DNA from: Limnomonas spitsbergensis
Taxonomy: Eukaryota; Chlorophyta; Chlorophyceae; Chlamydomonadales
NCBI GenBank assembly: GCA_037349105.1
Contig: JAYJMM010000041.1
Coordinates: 744,001 to 808,000 of the forward strand
DNA length: 64,000 nt
Direction: 5' to 3'
Shown here: positions 24,460 through 34,980 of the stretch, in pieces
Layout: every line of letters starts with the position of its first letter
Numbering within the stretch: the first letter of the stretch is position 1
The notes under the pieces: generated by a model
What the model was told of the DNA's origin: nothing
Seen by the model: the letters and a program-made list of their open reading frames with translations, nothing else
Database searches by the model: none
Position numbers and translations under genes: made by a program

Positions 24460-25078
24460 TGATGACTGATTCGGTCATTCTCCTCCTCTGATTGACTGAG
24501 GCTGCCTTAAGACTGATTCTGCCGTTCTGATCATTCTGCTCTTCTGATTGACTGAGGCTGCCTTATGGCTGATTCTGCCGTTCTGATCATTCTGCTCTTC
24601 TGATTGACTGAGGCTGCCTTATGGCTGATTCTGCTGTTCTGAACCTTCTGCTCTTCTGGTTGACTGAGGCTGCCTTAAGACTGATTCTGCTGTTCTGAAC
24701 CTTCTGCTCTTCTGGTTGACTGAGGCTGCCTTAGGACTGATTCTGCCGTTCTGGTCATTCTGCTCTTCTGGTTGACTAAGGCTGCCTTAGGGCTGATTCT
24801 GCTATTCTGGTCATTCTGCTCTTCTGGTTGACTGAGGCTACCTTAGGGCTGATTCTGCCGTTCTGGTCATTCTGCTCTTCTGATTGACTGAGGCTGTCTT
24901 AGGGCTGATTCTATCGTTCTGGTCATTCTGCTCTTCTGATTGACTGAGGCTGCCTTAGGGCTGATTCTGCTATTCTGTTCTTCTGATTGACTGAGGCTGC
25001 CTTAGGGCTGATTCTATCGTTCTGGCCATTCTGCTCTTCTGATTGACTGAGGCTGCCTTAGGGCCTGATTCTGCCATT
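24460..25078 (+). repeat. 56-bp minisatellite, about 11 units
   Basis: GCTGCC anchors fall at 24501, 24557, 24613, 24669, 24725 and 24781, with variant anchors at 24837, 24893, 24949, then 24996 (a 47-bp unit) and 25052. That is a 56-bp period with one shortened unit. The core reads ATTCTGCCGTTCTGGTCATT followed by CTGCTCTTCTGATTGACTGAGG. Units differ mainly by C/T and A/G transitions. Non-coding. Confidence 0.92.
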
Positions 25079-25099
25079 CCGAGCCCTATTTGGGGGCCG

Positions 25100-25400
25100 T
25101 ATTCTGCCACTCTGTCACCGCCCTAACTCGCTCTGTCACCGCCCTAAAACCTAAAACCTTAATTGTCACCACCCTATCTCGCTCTGTCACCGCCCTAAAT
25201 CGCTCTGTCACCGCCCTAAAACCAAAAACCTACACCCTTAACTGTCACCACCCTAACTCGCTCTGTCACCGCCCTAACTTGCTCTGTCACCGCCCTACAA
25301 CCTAAACCCTAAACTGTCACCACCCTAACCCGCTGAGTCACCGCACCAAGGCGCTCTGTCACCGCCCTAAACCCTAAACCCTAAGCCCTTAACCCTACAG
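25100..25400 (+). repeat. Telomere-like CCCTAA(A) block with interspersed GCTCTGTCACC units
   Basis: Units of about 20-30 bp alternate CTCGCTCTGTCACCGCCCTAA with CCCTAAAACC-type words. The clearest telomere-like run is CCCTAAACCCTAAACCCTAA at 25365-25384, ending in CCCTTAACCCTACAG. CCCTAAA is the plant/green-algal telomere type on the C-rich strand. The run is short and degenerate, so it is an interstitial telomere-like or subtelomeric satellite rather than a chromosome end. Confidence 0.75.
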
Positions 25401-25402
25401 CC

Positions 25403-25860
25403 GTCAGAATGGTCGGAATAGCAGAATTCCGCTCCAATTCTGCTATTTTGACCATTCTGACGTTCCAATAGGGACCTACCCCTTTGCCCCAATTATGCTA
25501 TTCCGACCATTTTGACGTTCTGATAGGGAGGAAGGGGTAGGTCCCTATCGGAACGTCAGAATGGTCAGAATGGCAGAATGGGGGTGGGAGGGGTTCCTCC
25601 CTATCGGAACGTCAGAATGGTCGGAATGGCAGAATGGGGGCGGGAGGGGTTCCTCCCTATCAAAACGTCAGAATGGTCGGAGTGGCAGAATGGGGGCGGA
25701 TGTGTTGGTACCTATCGGAACGTCAGAATGGTTGGAATGGGGGCGGAGGGGTTCCTCCCTATCAGAACATTATAATGGCCGGAATGGCAGAATGGGGGCC
25801 AAGGGGTTCCTTCCTATCGGAACGTCAGAATGGTCGGAATGACAGAATCGTCGGAATAAC
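25403..25860 (-). repeat. Second 56-bp minisatellite, with two nested palindromes at its left end
   Basis: From 25555 on, GTCAGAATGG anchors at 25555, 25611, 25667 and 25722 give a 56-bp period. On the minus strand the unit reads ATTCTGCCATTCCGACCATT followed by CTGACGTTCCGATAGGGAGG, clearly related to the 24.5-25.1 kb minisatellite but inverted. At the left end units face the other way, producing palindromes at 25403-25461 (arms about 26 nt, loop about 7 nt) and 25505-25566 (arms about 24 nt). All three plus-strand frames stay open because the unit lacks stops; these frames are not genes. Confidence 0.9.
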
Positions 25861-26223
25861 ATAAATGTACAATATCGCTGGCAGTATTAGTGGATATTGG
25901 TCAGTAATTCTGTGATTCCGTTGGAGGGGGGAAATTCCGATTCTGATGAAGATTGGGCAGAATTCTACTCAAAACTTGCAAAATTCTGTTTGAGGGATAT
26001 TTCCTCGATTCCTCTGTTCAGCAGAATTTCCGGTCTTCCGCTGCCTGCTTATGTTCCCTGATTTTTTAGGCTGCTTGCCTACGTGTTAGCTCGAGCTGGC
26101 CAGTAAAGTCCTATCCATGGGTTAGTGGATGGCGTTAGCCTGAGTCCTAGTATTTTTACAGGTTTGCCAGATTTATAATAAACATATAATGTTCCTGACT
26201 TGCCGTATTTCACTTCCACCTAG
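25861..26223. other. LRR-2 upstream region and probable intron end
   Basis: Nothing coding is recognised. The end is a pyrimidine-rich tract and CCTAG at 26219-26223, which fits a splice acceptor: the F-box sequence begins directly after it, and LRR-3 has the same arrangement (CCCCTAG then GCATC). An upstream first exon with the start codon is expected but not identified. Confidence 0.45.
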
Positions 26224-27401
26224 GCATCGTGGACCTCCCGTCCGAAGTGTGGGCCATCATCCTCTCCAAGGTTGGCAGAAAGTCAATACGGGCTACCAGT
26301 CGCAACTTGCGCGATGTGGTTCACTCTGTAACAACGTCTTTGACTTTTTATCGAGCTTCGGACCTCAGGGTTCTGGCTACGTGTACAGGATTGCAAACCC
26401 TAAGCCTTACCTATTGTCTTGGAGTCAAGGACCTCACCCCTCTGGCTGCATGCACAAGATTACATACTCTCAGCTTCATCATGTGTGATGGAGTGATAGA
26501 CTTGGCCTCTTTGGGTGCATGCTCTGGTCTGCATACTCTCAGCTTCTCCATGTGTAGTGGAGTCAGAGACATCACCCTTTTGTGTGCATGCTCTGCTCTG
26601 CAAACTCTCAGCTTCATCATGTGTACTGGAGTCGAGGACTTGACCTTCTTGGGTTCATGCTCTGGTCTACATACTCTCAGCTTCGACTGTTCTTTTAATT
26701 TCAAGGACCTGACCCCTCTGGCTGGGTGCACTGAACTTCAATCTCTCCACTTCGGCAGTTGTCATGGACCCAACGACCTATCCCCTCTAGCAGCATGCAC
26801 GCGACTGCATACTCTCAGCTTCTTCCAATCTGGAGTGCAGGACTTGACCCCTCTGGCTGCATGCATTGGACTTCAAACTCTCAGCTTCCAAGGTTGCGAG
26901 GGAGTTAAGGACATCTCCCCTCTGGCTGAGTGCACGAGACTGCTTACTCTTAGCTTCCAAAGTTGTGAGGGGGTTAAGGACATCTCCTCTTTGGCCTTGA
27001 GCACTGGACTGCATACTCTCCGCTTGGGCAATTGTAACAGACTCGATGATTTGACCCCTTTGGCTACGTGCATTGGACTTAAATCTCTCCACTTGGGCGA
27101 ATCTAAGTACTTCGACCTACACCTCCTGGCAGCATGCATGCAACTGCATACTCTCAGCTTTGACCACTGTTCTGGGCTCGAAGACCTGACCCCACTGGCT
27201 AAATGCACTGGACTGCAGACTCTCAGCTTCGGCTTTTGTAAAGACGTCACGGACCTGACCCCCTTGGCTGCGTGCACTGGACTACGGACTCTCGTCTTAC
27301 AAGGTTGTAATGGAGCCCTTGACCGGTCGCCTCTGGCCGCTTGCACTGGACTGCGCATTATCATCCATGCACACGCGGGTAGGAAATGGACCCCGCCCTG
27401 A
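26224..27401 (+). CDS. LRR-2: F-box-like / leucine-rich-repeat protein
   Basis: After a likely acceptor at 26222-26223 the frame reads GIVDLPSEVWAIILSKV, an F-box-like start (LPxEVxxxIL) with RATSRNLRDVV matching the second half. About 15 LRR units of 22-23 residues follow (CTGLQTLSFxxCxGVKDLTPLAA), the cysteine-containing type found in F-box LRR proteins of ubiquitin ligases. Stop at 27399-27401. No ATG lies in frame near the F-box: GTG at 26229 is a Val codon, so the start is probably in an upstream exon. Units are more diverged than in LRR-3. Probable role: substrate recognition by an SCF-type ligase, inferred from domain order only. It is the one LRR locus here without a visible break. 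Confidence 0.75.
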
Positions 27402-28774
27402 ACTTCAGTGCACTCAATGCTTGTGATAGAATAACCCAAGACGTGGCCCCAACCGCTGATGAGGCAACCTTGTCGTGCTTTCTGTCAGACAGTGGATGTA
27501 TGTATCTGGAACAATCTGTAGATCACCGGTATCAAGTGTCCTTTCAGGGTGGCGGGTGATCCCCTTGTCCTCGCAACTGCCTTATTTTTGCTGTGGGTGT
27601 TAGCGGGCATCGAGGCCTAATGTTTACAGTGTAGGGTGGGGTCCAATGCTAGGGTGGAGGATCTTGACTGTCAGCTGGAGATGACCTATGTTTACTGTGG
27701 GAGGTGATGCCCGTAACTTTTATCGACAGCCGGATAATATATTACAGAGTTGGTCATATGCATGTCACTGATCGATTGGTACGCTGATATTGATGGGTCT
27801 TGTATGTGTGCCTCAGCAAAAAGGTGTACATCGAAGCTGATGGCTAGCTGGCTGGTGATGATGTTTTCATTGGCTCTCAAAACAGATTTTATGAGATACG
27901 TCAAATATTTACATGTTGAACGAGAAGCGTACTTGCTAGTATTGTGACGGCTACGTTTGGAAACCTCCGTCTTGAGAATGTCAAGTGCCCGAGTGCCAGA
28001 TATTGTTAAGTTTTTTTGGTTGGCAGTTGCGAGGGGGGGGCAGAAAAACAAATTAGGGACCTCATCCTCCCTAATTCTCCTAAACTCATCCGTTTGACAT
28101 GGGAGTTACACCTAAGGACTTTTGGGAGGGTATCTCGGCTTCAAGAAAAAAAAGAAACGTTTTTTAGGGGCTTGGACCCCCCCCCCTCCTAGTTTGACAT
28201 GCGTTGACCGGGTACTTAACGATGACCATGCATAGGGGGTCGTTGGAAAGCCCTGGCCCTACCCTATGCAGTTAAATCTTCATATCATACAGTTTTCTCG
28301 GGGTTGAGATGTTATTTGCAAAATAAGCTCTTGTGAAATCTACGAAATCCTCATTGTTTGGCTCTCTGTGCCTCAGTCACTTTTGGCCGTTGGGCCAAAA
28401 GCATTTTAAGACCAGATATGGAAAGCTCTCGTCAAGCTCTATACTTTTGGAGGATGGGGTGTTTTTCGTTGTTGTTTGCCCCCCCCTCGGGCAGTTGCTT
28501 GCTTTTGTATTTAATACGACTGAAAACAAGCTCAGTACTGTTGGTGGCCGCCCCACATTAAGCCCATGTTTTAAGTATGGCGCAACTAATTTCATGTGAC
28601 GAAGCACCTGTTGTTTGGCGCGTCCCTGAACTCCATGCCAACGATTTCATGTAAACATGGCGCGTTGAATCTTCATACTTTTCGGCAGGAATCCAAGCCT
28701 TGCCAGCTTTGACATGGAGATCTCTCTCATCTGCTTTTGAATGTATGCATACAAACATCGTCATGATCTCTTTT
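27402..28774. other. 3' flank of LRR-2, homologous to the LRR-4 flank
   Basis: It matches 54870-55480 and, after the LINE there, 57603-58140. Shared landmarks: CCCAAGACGTGGCCCCAACC, GTGGATGTAT, TGCCCGTAACTTT, GTCAAGTGCCCGAGTGCCA, and CTCATCTGCTTTTGAATGT. No coding frame of note. At 27801-27806 it preserves the unoccupied site of the LINE inserted at 55481. Confidence 0.7.
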
Positions 28775-30030
28775 GAAGTTTTTTACAGGCCAACGGGGCA
28801 TCACATTTGATGCATGGGGCTTGTGCATGTAAACCGGTACAGACACGAAGTACGCTAGGACAGCGAGCGAAAACCAGTGACCCCCCTGGGCAAGCAACCA
28901 ACACACAACCACTGAACAGTAGCGTGGGAATGAACCCCATAGTGCAGAAGATTAGCCCCAGCCATAGAACATGACGTGGGTGCAAAAGAGTTCGGCTGGA
29001 CGCCTCCTAGGAAAATTAAGAAGGCAAGAAGAAGATCCAAGTGAAATTGTATAAGTCTGTGTAAAAACTGTGTGATGCGTGAGCGACACTTCAATGAGAT
29101 TAAGTTTTTTGTTGTTGTGTGAGATGGATGAGGCACTATGTGATGCATAACTTAAGTGAGTAAAGTGTTGACAAATGTGAACTGTGTTGTATAATCATTG
29201 AGATGAGTACTGCGTGTGAAACTTCTGTAAGTGAGCGATTTCAATGTTGCATAAGTAATCTAGAAACAATGATACAAACATATGGAGACCAGATAAAGGA
29301 ATTGTGATAATCAAGGGGACAGTCTTCCCATCAAGGATTGTTAGTCAAATCTCCCTCAAATCTCCCCCTTAACCTGACAAATGAGATCAAAACTCATGCG
29401 GCCACCTCCACCCCATCGACAAAGAGCCGAGCACGTGTGAAAAACGCCCTGGACTTCATCCCCTTAGCCAACTGGAACTTGGGCCAGAGCTCATGCCGTG
29501 CCGCTCTGCATGGAACATATCATCCCAGATGGTAACACCCTTGCCTGTCAACTGAATCCTCATGTACACTATGCTCTCGGCCTCGCTGCGATTGTCCACG
29601 CGGAACTTGATCTTCCGCAATAACTTGCCGTTGGGATCCGGCTTGCTCATGCGGAGGGCACTACTGACATTGATAGTGATGCCCATGAGCTTGCACACTG
29701 TCTCACAGACCTGAGCCGCACAGTCCTCCCCCAAACCACCCTCTTGTAGGCCGGATATGACAAAACTGGAATCCCTGCTGTCCTGCATGGCAGGCAGCGC
29801 AGTGCCGCTGGCACCCACGCTGTTGCCAGCCCCGCATGATGGTGCAGCCGCCGGGGCTGCTGCTTGCCGCTCTGTGTTTTTGTTTCTGCTGATGTTGTCG
29901 CCGCTGGATCGTTCAGTCTCTGCTGTGAGTGTTGTTCCTGCTGTTGTTGCTGTTAGTGCTGCTTCTGCTGTCACCATCTTCTTCCTTTGTGTCCAGATTC
30001 AATTTCCACATCGATTCCGGACAAAAACAT
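28775..30030 (-). mobile_element. Internally deleted LINE copy, minus strand
   Basis: 28775-29010 on the minus strand matches the 3' untranslated end of the LINE at 57360-57595 (GTCATGTT.TATGGCTGGGGCT, GGGCAAGCAACC and so on). Upstream on the same strand is a LINE ORF1-like frame (29395-29977). The RT part is absent, so the copy has lost its middle or is a non-autonomous derivative. The 3' end ..TGTAAAA.ACTTCA has no poly(A) tail, as in the other copy. Confidence 0.65.
29395..29977 (-). pseudogene. LINE ORF1-like RNA-binding protein fragment
   Basis: The frame from 29977 to 29456 has an Ala/Thr-rich N-terminus, then ISGLQEGG, VCKLMGI and ALRMSKPDPNGKLLRKIKFR, then IVYMRIQLTGKGVTIWDDM. This pattern (RRM-like strand-helix plus a G-K-P-R-P-like segment) is typical of LINE ORF1 proteins that bind the element's RNA. 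Near 29500 a frameshift moves the match to another frame (AKGMKSRAFFTRARLFVDGV), which ends at a stop near 29395. It sits upstream of a LINE 3' end on the same strand. Confidence 0.6.
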
Positions 30031-30099
30031 AACATGCACCAACTTCAGTGGAAGAAGGACATAAACGCCCCACATTTCAAAATCATGATGCATGGCCAT

Positions 30100-33000
30100 G
30101 CAAATCCTTGCCAACCCTACAAACAGTGCAGAACGGCCTCACCGAGCCCCCCCTGACGTGCCACACCAAGCATCCCTTGAGGTGTCATACCTGATACCAA
30201 GTATCCCCTGAGTCGCATCACCAAGCACCCTCTGCAAACCCTGCCTCACCAAGCTCCTCTGAGGCGCCTCACCAAGCACCTTCAACTGCCGCAACTAACG
30301 TCCATGGTATGTGGAACCATGATGTTTGGATTCCCACCTAGAGCCTCCGGCAAGTCGGCCATTAGGCCCTTAAGCGTGTAGCTCCACCAGCACCCGGCCA
30401 ATAAGGTGCAAGTTGGACCTGTCTACCATGGCCCGCCCAGCTGCCATGGTGTAAGCCAGTCTGTGCAGGCCAGGGACACCCACCTATACCTCCTGTACCA
30501 CCTATACCCGCCTATGAAGTAGCAAGCGGCCTCACTTGTCAAGCCAGTGCCTGTCCTGTAGAAGTCTGGCGGTCCTCGTGATGAGCAGAGGCGAGGTCTG
30601 GGCAGGTCGGCTGACCGCTATAGGCGCTCCATACGTAGGCCAGACACAGTGTGCGAAAGGGTTCCATGTCAAACGATCAATACAAGATGTAACGTTATTG
30701 ACAGGGCGATGGTGGCCACCGGCATCCATCCGGTGACACTGAGTTTATTTGTACCATGCAGATCCACCCCGTCCCCGTGTGATCAGCCACCAACTCAGTC
30801 GGACTGCAGAGCTGTTGCCTTGCACCCATCAGGGCCGCCTAGGGGTGGAAGGGGACCCCAAGATGGGAATGACCCTCAAACATCTGAGGAAAGTTCAGAG
30901 TGATAGGGCACCGTGAAAAACGATGGCACCGCCCAAGATGAGAGGCCAAACGCGGCGGTGGCAACCCAACAGTGTCACAGCTGCCGCATTGACTAGGGCA
31001 GAAGCACACACTGCGCGCCAGAGCTTATAAATATCATCGGGCTCTTGCTCAGTCAGCTGCAGTATCCGAGCCGGTGCCTGTTTTGTAGCCTGGAGGATCG
31101 CCTAGTGGATAGCGACTAGCGAGTATGAGGCAGCCATGTCGCGCGATGAAAGGGTGTGCATGTGAGCGAGACTAATAGAAGGCCACAGCCACAGGATTAA
31201 ATGTGCCACGCCATACAAACAAAGGTTTCGTTCTGTACCCGCCGCTAACACCCGCTCAGCTGCAACACTCCATCGCGCTGGCAGGGCCACCAAGGCAATG
31301 TAAGGGTTCCCATGCGGGCAAGTGCAGACCAAAACAGGGCCGTGGCTGCAGGATTAAATGCGCAACACAGGTCTTCTTTCCGAGCTGGCAACCAACACCG
31401 GCCAGGCTATTGCGCTGGCAGGACCACTAAGGCAATATTTGCAAATAGTGCAAGCCATGCAAACCCTTCATCAACCCACCTGCCATGCGCCCATCATCCA
31501 CGATTAAGTTGATAGAAACCTTCACCAGCTTGCGGCTTGAGCAACAGGACTTGCTGCATCAGGCACACACGGCCGCAGGCTGTGACATAGCTGTAATCTG
31601 ACATGTAACTGAAGTGTAGCTGAATGGTGCTAGACTAAATTCTGCCACCCACCTAGGTTCTTTCAGGCGTCAGCTGTGAGGGCATGGGAGCGCTGGACAT
31701 AACTTCCAAGATTTCACGGTGCTCCTGCATGGGCCCTAGAGTCAACAGTCTGTGGAGCTGAGGGTCGATGGATGGAAGATTTTAGGGGTCAAGGAGATAA
31801 TTGTGTTTCAGGAGAAAACCGCTGCATGCCCCTTACCTGGTGACAGTGGTTGAGCTAGAATCCAGCCACATCATAGCTTGCAGTATCTGCATGGGGATCA
31901 GTATGGTGTTCCTTGCATTTGTTCCGGACATAGGTCGGTCAAGGTTAGGTCCCTTCAGCCCTGTGCTGACCGCCCAGTCACCTGCCGAAGATGGGTGTGT
32001 GTGCACTAAATGAACCCGACTGAGTGTTGTCACATCCATGCTGCAACCCAGCTACAATTCAGCTACATCATGACTGGCAGCCTAGTGGGCTAGATGCAAT
32101 AATGTGCATATTGCTTGGGCCGCCACCTGTAGGCCGATCATGGTTTCGTTGCCACCAGCTCATTGGTAGCTGCCTAGCAGCCCTTCAAAGGTTGTCTGCT
32201 GTTGCGCACTTAAGATGACCTAGACAGACACGTAGCATGGTAGCATTTGGAGCAAGGGTGCAGATCAAGCAGGATGTAACAGAATTCCTAGGCTGTATTC
32301 TGGGATATTCCGAGCCTGAATTCCACTGAAGGGAGTGATGAAGGTGGCATGGGTAGGGTGGCTCACCTGTACAGCTTTGATAGTTGGAAACGTCCTCCGC
32401 ATCCAAACCATGGTCACGTTAGTTGTAGTCTGGAACAACGGGCATTACGTCAATCTCTGCATGGCGGCAAAGACCAACTTCAAACTAGGGTTTTGTCACA
32501 AAAATGAAATATGGCTCTGAAATTAGCAGGGTATACAGTGGCTGACATGTACAGGATGCAAGCTGTCTAGGGCTGGAAGTCTTTGAAATAAAGGGACATG
32601 TTGAGCTGACCAGTGACCTGGGCCAGCTGCTGAAACACATGTCCGCCAACCCTAGACATGGAACAATCATGTTGTTTAGCAGAATTCAGCTACAATTCAG
32701 CCACGCCACAGCATTTGTTCACAGCGTGTCAGGTACATTACAGCTACATTACTGCGGCATCTGGATGGCTTGTTGCAGCGAGCCCTGGTGTTTGGGCCAC
32801 TGGACGTAGATTGATTGAGCGTTTTTGCCTATCGGCCTAGTGGTAATCGCCCAGGGGTCCTGCACACCGGGTTCAGCATACATTCAAATCACCAATATCT
32901 ACTAGTATCGAGATCGGAACAGTTAGAACTCCAGAGGGCAGGCCATTGGTAAGCCCACAAATCATGCTACCAACAATTTCTTCCAGTTAGATTCAGCTAC

Positions 33001-34980
33001 ATCACAGCCACAGCAACCTAGCAATAGCCACAGGGTGGCGCCGCACATGTGGTGTTGGCGTGCACTAAAGATTTATTGCTATCCAGTTTGGAATTCTTGA
33101 TTGACAGCGCTCCATAATAAATGCATGCTACTTATCAATTTTGTAACTGCATGTCAGCTACAGTTCAGCTACACCATGGCCTGCAGCTGGATGGCCTGAT
33201 ACAGCAAGCCCTGCCGCTTGATTGGGCCATCCACTCCTAGCTATCAACCGATCAAGGAGAGTGCCCCTGGGCCTAGTGGCCATAGCCCAATGGCCTCGCA
33301 CACGTGGCTTTGAACACACTTAAATAAGCACTCTCAAACGGTATCATAATCTCAAAATAGAGATATCCAGAGGGCAGGCTCTCAGACCATGCTACCAGCA
33401 CTCCTTGTTCTCGTTTGTTTATTTCAGCAACTGATTACCTACATCACAGCCTTTTACCGGGGGGGCCTCATGCAGCTAGCCTGCTGCATGTAGGCGGGTT
33501 AAGGTTCGGTCCCAATCACTATTTCTTTATTCCCCAACGTTAGCATGGTCCGCACTAATATAACGTTAGCATACTAGACCCATAGCTCTTCTGACGTAGG
33601 GCACATGAAAGTCACAGCTAGTAGACGGCTGGAAGAAAAGGAGAGGTAAGAGAGAAATTAACCGCTAGGAGCAGTCAACATTGGCTGACAGAGCAATACA
33701 ATAGGGGGGCTCAGCAGGCTGTAAGAATCGATCTGAGGCAGGGGGGCATATTAACCCGACCACTCGGGAGAGGAGTGTTAAGAGTGTGGAGGAATCGACA
33801 TGGCAGGAAACCACATGGTAGGAACCTATATGGGCCATTATAGGAACGAGGTAACCGACAAAGTGGACGCACACTGGACATGGAAACCAGGTATAACACA
33901 AGGTGGACGCTCACTGGAATCTATATTGTACTTGCCTCCCTCCTTAAGCAGCCTGTCTACTGCCTCTTGCAGCTCTGAGACCTGCATGAATTGGTACATG
34001 TGAATCATTAAGCAGTGGAATCATCCCACCAATGTCTCCTGATTTGGGCAACAGCATGCCCTCCTTTACGTGTCCAACACGAGAAGATGGGGAGGGGAGG
34101 CTAGACACCCATTAAAGGCTTTGTCACTTATCACTGCAGGGAGATCTATGAGGGCAGCGCAGAATGAAATTTTGGGCTAAATACATGAAGATGAAATGAA
34201 CAGAAGTTTGGAGCACTGGTATCCGGTAGGGTTGGATGAGCTGCATGGGGTACATCCCCACTAGGGTTGCATGGGCCACATGGGCTGCATGCTGTCTGAC
34301 CTGCTTGCATCAATCCGTTTCTCAGCCCCTGCTCTGGTGCCGGCTAGTGATATTCCTGCAACCGGCTGTCAGGATGAGTGGTCCCAGGTCAGGCTGGTGA
34401 AAACTGAAAAGGCTGTCTGAATTAGGGCCCTCCTTGCCAAGATGGTTCTGGAGCAGAGAAAAGCTTACTCACTGACAGCTGCTTGCTCACTGAAGATATC
34501 CTCATGCTCTTCGACCCAATACGAGTTAAAATTTATTCAAGGAATCGACAGCCGTCATCAAGATTGTTGTTCCGGCGATCTGGGCCTACATCGACGGATC
34601 CAGAGCGCCTCGAACATCTGCAGCGAGAAACTAGAGGAATTATAAAAATACAAACTCTACTTTATATTGGCCTCTCAGTTTCACGAGAAGGATCATGGAT
34701 TGGCGTACTATTGCTGGCATAGATCCAGGTATGCCATGCCGGTTTTGCTCCGTGTTGTTTTCGTACCCTTCTTGTCACTCAGACACCGGGGAATATGTAT
34801 TTTTACTTTTGAGCTATCCTACTGCCTTTTTATGCTTAAGGATTCATATGCCGAAGTGTTGACCTAGTTATGAGATTTGCTGATCAGTGTTTTGGTGTTT
34901 CCAGGACCGAGACAAGCAGGGTCTGAGGCTGCAGCCTCAACAGCAGGAGGGTCCGGAGTAGAGACAGGTGGGTAATTAAG
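30100..34980. repeat. Segmental duplication, right copy (matches 19.2-24.3 kb)
   Basis: Same order and orientation as 19150-24270, with small indels and point changes. Best-preserved part: about 32005-32235 against 21630-21855. It contains the CAGCTACAATTCAGCTACA word family and the SINE-like stretch at 32831-32880. No supported gene. The 24.4-25.9 kb minisatellites have no counterpart after this copy. Confidence 0.85.

Noticed and set aside
24460..25078. CRISPR-like regular array
   Set aside because: The whole 56-bp unit repeats; there are no unique spacers, and the context is eukaryotic.
25561..25864. Overlapping plus-strand frames in the second 56-bp minisatellite
   Set aside because: All three frames are open simply because the unit lacks stops; sequence is repeat-derived and non-coding.
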